Made by a program: the position numbers and the translations under genes. Positions 59,606-64,000 of a stretch of 64,000 bases of DNA are shown one piece after another. The stretch lies in contig NC_080702.1 of the NCBI RefSeq assembly GCF_030445035.2, positions 10,982,029 to 11,046,028 on the forward strand, written 5' to 3'. The notes beneath the pieces were generated by a model. It was not told where the DNA came from, did not search any database, and worked only from the letters and a program-made list of their open reading frames with translations. Source of the stretch: Dasypus novemcinctus (lineage: Eukaryota; Chordata; Mammalia; Cingulata; Dasypodidae). How positions within the stretch are numbered: position 1 is the first letter of the stretch; every line of letters begins with the position of its first letter.

Positions 59606-61330
59606 TGCCATAAAAAACATAAAAATACACTTGGATTTATGGTGCTGGACATAAGAAAATTCATAAGGAGAAAAAACTGACATCTTGATTTTTAACAAAT
59701 AAATCATTATATGTTCAGCTAAAATCTTCACAATCCTTTCCAATCATCCCTTGCCAGATGAAAACACTATCTTAAAGTTGCTATGTATCATTCCTAAGGG
59801 TGTTTTATGTATTCTTTAGATGTATTTATCTACATGCTGCATGTGCTATTTTAGGACTTAATTTAGATACTAATATAAATTGCATTATGTAATAGATATA
59901 ATTTTAAAACTTTTAAATTCAATATTGTCTTAGATTTAACAAAGCCAGTATATGGAGGTATAACCAAATAACATATTTCTTTATAGCATTTGAGTCTATG
60001 ATTAAACTGCAGTTTAATTTCCTTTCTGATGTTTCAGGTTTATTGTTTCTATTGTTGTGGCATTTCAGACACTGTGGCCGTTAATTTCTTTGACTATGTC
60101 ACCTTTTACACAAGTGGAGATATTCTCCAGAGATAATTGGAAGCAGAATTTCCATGGCTTTTCAAATGAGTGGGACCCTTAAGTTAAACACCATAAATGT
60201 ATAGAAGTACCCCTTACTTATATATTTGTCTACACTTACAATTATCAGCTTTCCTAAAGATTTTAAATAGGATGGTTGTAGAAGTATATCAGATTATTTT
60301 ATTGTCATATTCTAATTACTGACAAGAGAGAAAAACTTTTGGGTTCTAGAAATGACCCTGATATTTAACTCTTGTGCAAAATTGGGCACATTCCAGACTC
60401 CAAGACACACCTTAAAGATCTGTCAAGTGGAGTGTATAGTACCAACAAGTTTGTTTGAAAATTAATTCCTATTAAACATATAGAATTACTAGTAGGTTTA
60501 ATAGCAGCCAATAAATAATTACTGTGGGAAAATCTTTTAAAGTTTTTAGGCCTTGAGATCTTATATTAATCAAATTAAGAGTTGAACAATTCTCATTAAT
60601 TTCCTTTCCAACTCTAAATTATTATGATTTGCAAAATGAAGACAATTATCTTGAGCATTAAATCCTGATACATGTCATCTGTCTTCATTTCCCTTCTGTA
60701 GCTATTTAACTGTGGACTATGCAAAGTGACATTCATGGGCATCCAGATTATACAATGTCTGAGGAAAAAACATTCTTTGTTAGCCAGGTCCTCTAGGTGC
60801 ATGTCTTGGTTGGAAATGACTGTGGTTGGAAATGGTGCTGACATTTTAAAGTTCATATGTATATAACAGAATGGATAAGGATTTAATCCTTTTGCCCTAT
60901 TTCCATACCTCATTTATTAGTTACTTTGCTTCTCCTGAAAACATCCTTCTCCAATGACTAATTTTTAGAGAGGTGAAGCCAAAGGGAAAATATCAAAAAG
61001 CTGCAAGACAAATGCAAAGTAGTGCATTTGTGTTGATTTGTACATGAGTTTAATGGCAAGAAAATCATTAGCTTTGAAATTTGAGTTCACTCACCTTTCT
61101 TCATGTTGATAGAGTATAGAAATTATATTGTACAAACCCTTAGGTTCATGTTCACAATTTTTGGTTGTACAACCAAGGATTCTGAAATGTTTAGCCTCCT
61201 TATTACAATGATTCTCATTCTCATCATTTCTCAGACCAAGAAACTCCTTTTTTGCCCCAACACTGGAATATTATATTTAAAAGATTTCTTTATATTTGCC
61301 TCATAAAATTAATTAGGGATTTGTAACTGC
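59606..61330. other. No gene recognised (intergenic)
   Basis: About 1.7 kb of AT-rich sequence. A 99-codon minus frame at 60614-60913 has no recognisable similarity. Confidence 0.4.
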
Positions 61331-61334
61331 TTAT

Positions 61335-61785
61335 TTGAGGTAACCAAAACCTAGGAACAACCAAATTATAAAATCAATAGATAAACTATTTCATTGGTAC
61401 ATTCATACATTGGAATTCTACTCAGCAAGGAAAAGGAATGAACTACTGAAACAAAAGAACATGGACTAATCTCAAAATAATTATTGAGTGAAAGATAATT
61501 AAATATTACATAGTATATAATTTCACAGATAAAACTCTAGAAAATGTGAACTAGTTTATAGTGGCAGAAAGAAGTTCAATGTATGTCTTACAGGTAGTGG
61601 GAAAGAGTTAAAGGGAAAAATGCACAAAGTTGTTTGAATTGTCAGGTGATGGCCATGTTCAGTATCTTGATATTCTGATGATTTTATGGGTGCAAATTAA
61701 CACTTCTGAAATTGTGTATTTTATATATAGGCAGTTTAATGAATGCCAATTCTACTTCAATAAAGTCATAAAAATGAAACATGAT
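61335..61785 (+). mobile_element. Older LINE-1 3' end (sense)
   Basis: Contains the conserved post-ORF2 region in sense: 'aaacctaggaacaaccaaa', 'cattggaattctactcagcaaggaaaaggaatgaactactga', 'ctcaaaataattattgagtgaaag', 'agtggcagaaagaagttcaatg', 'ggtgatggccatgttcagtatcttgat', and a terminal 'tctacttcaataaagtcat' with AATAAA. It is typical of an old mammalian L1M-type 3' end and non-coding. Confidence 0.75.
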
Positions 61786-62230
61786 TTAGCACATTTTTAC
61801 TTTTTTTGTTCCCAGGAAGAATTTTTGTTAAGATTTTAATTACTGTATTCTTTAAAGGTTTGTAGCACATTCCTCTAAGTGATTTTATAATGATTTTATC
61901 TGTAAAAATATTATTGTAAATTATTCAAGATATTGATTATTAAAGGATTATCAGATTCTCTATACATCTGTATTGGAGGTGAAATAAAATATACAGAAAA
62001 GATCATAAAATACAAACAAATGTACAGTATAACAAATAGTTCTAAAATTAATCCTATATGTAAGTGCAACCTAGGTAAAAGACATAGAAAATAATTAACA
62101 CTCAGGAAACCATTGCATTCCACTTCACAATCTCATCTTACATCCTGCATCAGGGTGACAGTAATTATCCTAATATAATTATTGTAACGAGATATCCTGC
62201 TTCTCATGAAAGTTTTAAAAATATAATCAA
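61786..62230. other. AT-rich spacer
   Basis: Nothing recognised. Confidence 0.4.
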
Positions 62231-62234
62231 CTTT

Positions 62235-64000
62235 ATTTTAAAGAGGTTTTATATTACAGAAAAGTTACATAAAAAATACAAGGGGTTCCCATGAACCTCA
62301 CCTTCTTCCCCTTCACACATCTTCCCCTATGAATAGCGTCTTATAATAATGTGGTAAATTTCTTACATTTGATGAATAAATATTGAAGCATTGTTGCCAA
62401 CCAAGATTAAGTTTACACTATGGTTTACATTGAATTCTAAAGCCCTAAAATGCCCTATGACTTGAGTGAAAAATATAGGCATTTATATTATTCCTTCCCC
62501 TACCGTTAGAGCCTCTGGTAACCATGTCTTTATATCAATGTTACATGTTCTTCCATTGCTACAATATTAATAACTTTACTTTGTTCATGGTTGCATTGCC
62601 CTCTTATGACTCTTCATTCCACAGACTTAGGGATTTGGGGATGGTGCTGCCCATTCTGCCTCAGATTTAGATGGGGCTTAAATATTATGGAGCAGATAGA
62701 AAGAACTGTATTGCTTGCAGTTGTCAATACTCTGTTTTCGCAGATAGTAGTTGGCCAACATCATTTTGGTCGTTGTCCTGGGTGAGTCCAATGATCTGGA
62801 GAGTAGTTGTTGGCAGAAACTCTTCTGAGATTCAGGGTTCAACTGGCATATGAACACATCAGAGATTTAAGTCTCTGAGACACATTTAACAGGTATAGTG
62901 ATAATTATAAGCTCAAATAAAAAGAGGAGAAGAATCATGTTTAGGGAAATTTTAAATGAGTCTATCTCTGCTACATTGGGGAAATAGGTGGTCATATATT
63001 CCAAAATAAGGCCCACCAGCAGGGTGCTGATTTCAAGGACTTGTGTGTCTTGCTAATAGTGTCCAAATGGTTCTAGAGCCCTTAGGAGCACATTTATTTG
63101 AGGCTTTTTTCACAAGAGCAGCTTAGTGAGAGCTCCTGAGACTTGTATAATTGTACCCCCTTCAATGAACACCCAAATCATTTTGAAATCTCAGCCTTAA
63201 AAACTCTTTTGTATTTGATGTTTCCCCCATTTGGTCAAGGACATTTTCTAAATGCATTGCTGGTTGGTGCTTCCTATTAATCCAATGGTGCCAGGAAGGC
63301 TCATGCTTGGGAGTCATGTCCTAAATTGTGGGAAAGGTATTACATTTATTTGCTGAGTTTGGCTTAGAGGGAGCACACATTTGAGTAACAAGGATGTTTC
63401 CAGGAGGTAACTCCTAGGCAACTGTAATTATTAGGCTAACTTTCAATATTACAAGAATAAGGTTCATAGTCACATGCATTAATGTTGAGGCCATGGCATA
63501 TTCTTCTGTTTCCTTTTATTAAACACTGCCTATGTGCTCAAGAGAGTCTTGCCTACTTGAGGACATATCAGGCCCTCCCAGGTTGGGAGTTTAATATTGT
63601 GTTGTTTATTGTGTGGGTGTCCATCCACTGAGATAACAACCTACGACAAGATGAATACCTTCATATTACATAGAAGTATGCCCTAGGTGCACCCTTTCCC
63701 ATATATACCTCCACTACTGACACCCTGCACCAGTGAATCTCCCTGTCATATTTGCCAAAAGAATATTCTCACAACTGTACTTTAAACCATATCTGCAAAT
63801 ACCCAGAATTCACCTGATCTTTTCTCTAGTACTTGCCCCATTTGATGGAGAGCCCAAATCACTACCCCAACACTGATCACACTCACACACCAGCACATTT
63901 GACCCCACTCACATCCCTGCACCACTATCAACCCCATCCACTGACAAACCTTACCCTTCCACCATATCATAGGTTCTGCCCATATTGAGCATCAGCTTAC
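62235..64000 (-). mobile_element. LINE-1 3'-UTR copy (reverse orientation), runs off the window
   Basis: Starts 'actttattttaaagaggttttatattacag', 'aaagttacataaaaaatacaaggggttccc', as at 9.96 kb. It proceeds through 'gtcctgggtgagtccaatgatctgg', 'gattcagggttcaactggcat', 'ggtgccaggaaggctcatgcttgggagtcatgtc', 'gaggtaactcctagg', 'gacaccctgcaccagtgaatc' and 'ccaccatatcataggttctgcc...gcatcagctt'. The last element matches 55.50-55.53 kb, just outside ORF2 of the 54.6 kb L1. ORF2 is therefore expected immediately beyond position 64000. Confidence 0.83.

Overview
This window is mammalian nuclear DNA, most probably from an armadillo (Xenarthra, Dasypus-like). The main clue is a tRNA-derived SINE of the DAS type, recognised from memory and present five times in recognisable form. 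The rest is AT-rich, LINE-1-dominated sequence with long non-coding stretches, mammalian olfactory receptor (OR) remnants and an intronless mammalian gene copy with a poly-A tail and target-site duplication. There are no operons, ribosome binding sites, CRISPR arrays or bacterial genes. Most open frames in the window are chance frames inside repeats.

Layout. 1-18 kb: AT-rich sequence with old L1 fragments, an internally deleted minus-strand L1 (about 6.33-8.50 kb), two full DAS-type SINEs (9.3 and 15.0 kb), one truncated SINE (8.5 kb) and possible LTR remnants. 18.0-19.0 kb: a broken OR gene on the minus strand. 19.3-22.4 kb: unclassified repeats, what looks like the 3' end of a gamma-type endogenous retrovirus (short internal stretch, polypurine tract, LTR; minus strand), two tandem L1 3' ends and an unexplained CpG-rich block (22.02-22.40 kb). 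23.8-24.7 kb: a broken OR2G-like gene. 25.5-33.3 kb: a long, decayed minus-strand L1 interrupted by a full-length ANP32B retrocopy (29.18-30.49 kb). 33.5-34.0 kb: a dimeric tRNA-like SINE. 34-39 kb: mostly unrecognised sequence plus L1 3'-UTR copies. 39.5-40.4 kb: a second broken OR2G-like gene, followed by two DAS-type SINEs. 43-49 kb: an unclassified repeat and L1 3'-UTR copies on both strands. 49.25-50.18 kb: a broken family-2 OR. 50.2-52.7 kb: no recognised feature. 52.7-64 kb: L1 3'-UTR copies and one 5 kb minus-strand L1.

How it fits together. The stretch looks like the decayed edge of an OR cluster. All four OR loci carry frameshifts or stops, and three are family 2, two of them close to OR2G. 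By recall this resembles the OR2G/OR2C/OR2W neighbourhood of human 1q44; that is inference. Between the OR remnants, successive L1, SINE and ERV insertions make up about half of the window. The only long intact protein-coding frame that looks like a real protein is the 259-codon ANP32B retrocopy. Its complete reading frame, perfect 14-bp flanking repeat and retained GC-rich leader make it either a young retropseudogene or a functional retrogene. I did not find an obviously new biological system. The retrogene and the CpG-rich block are the best places to look.
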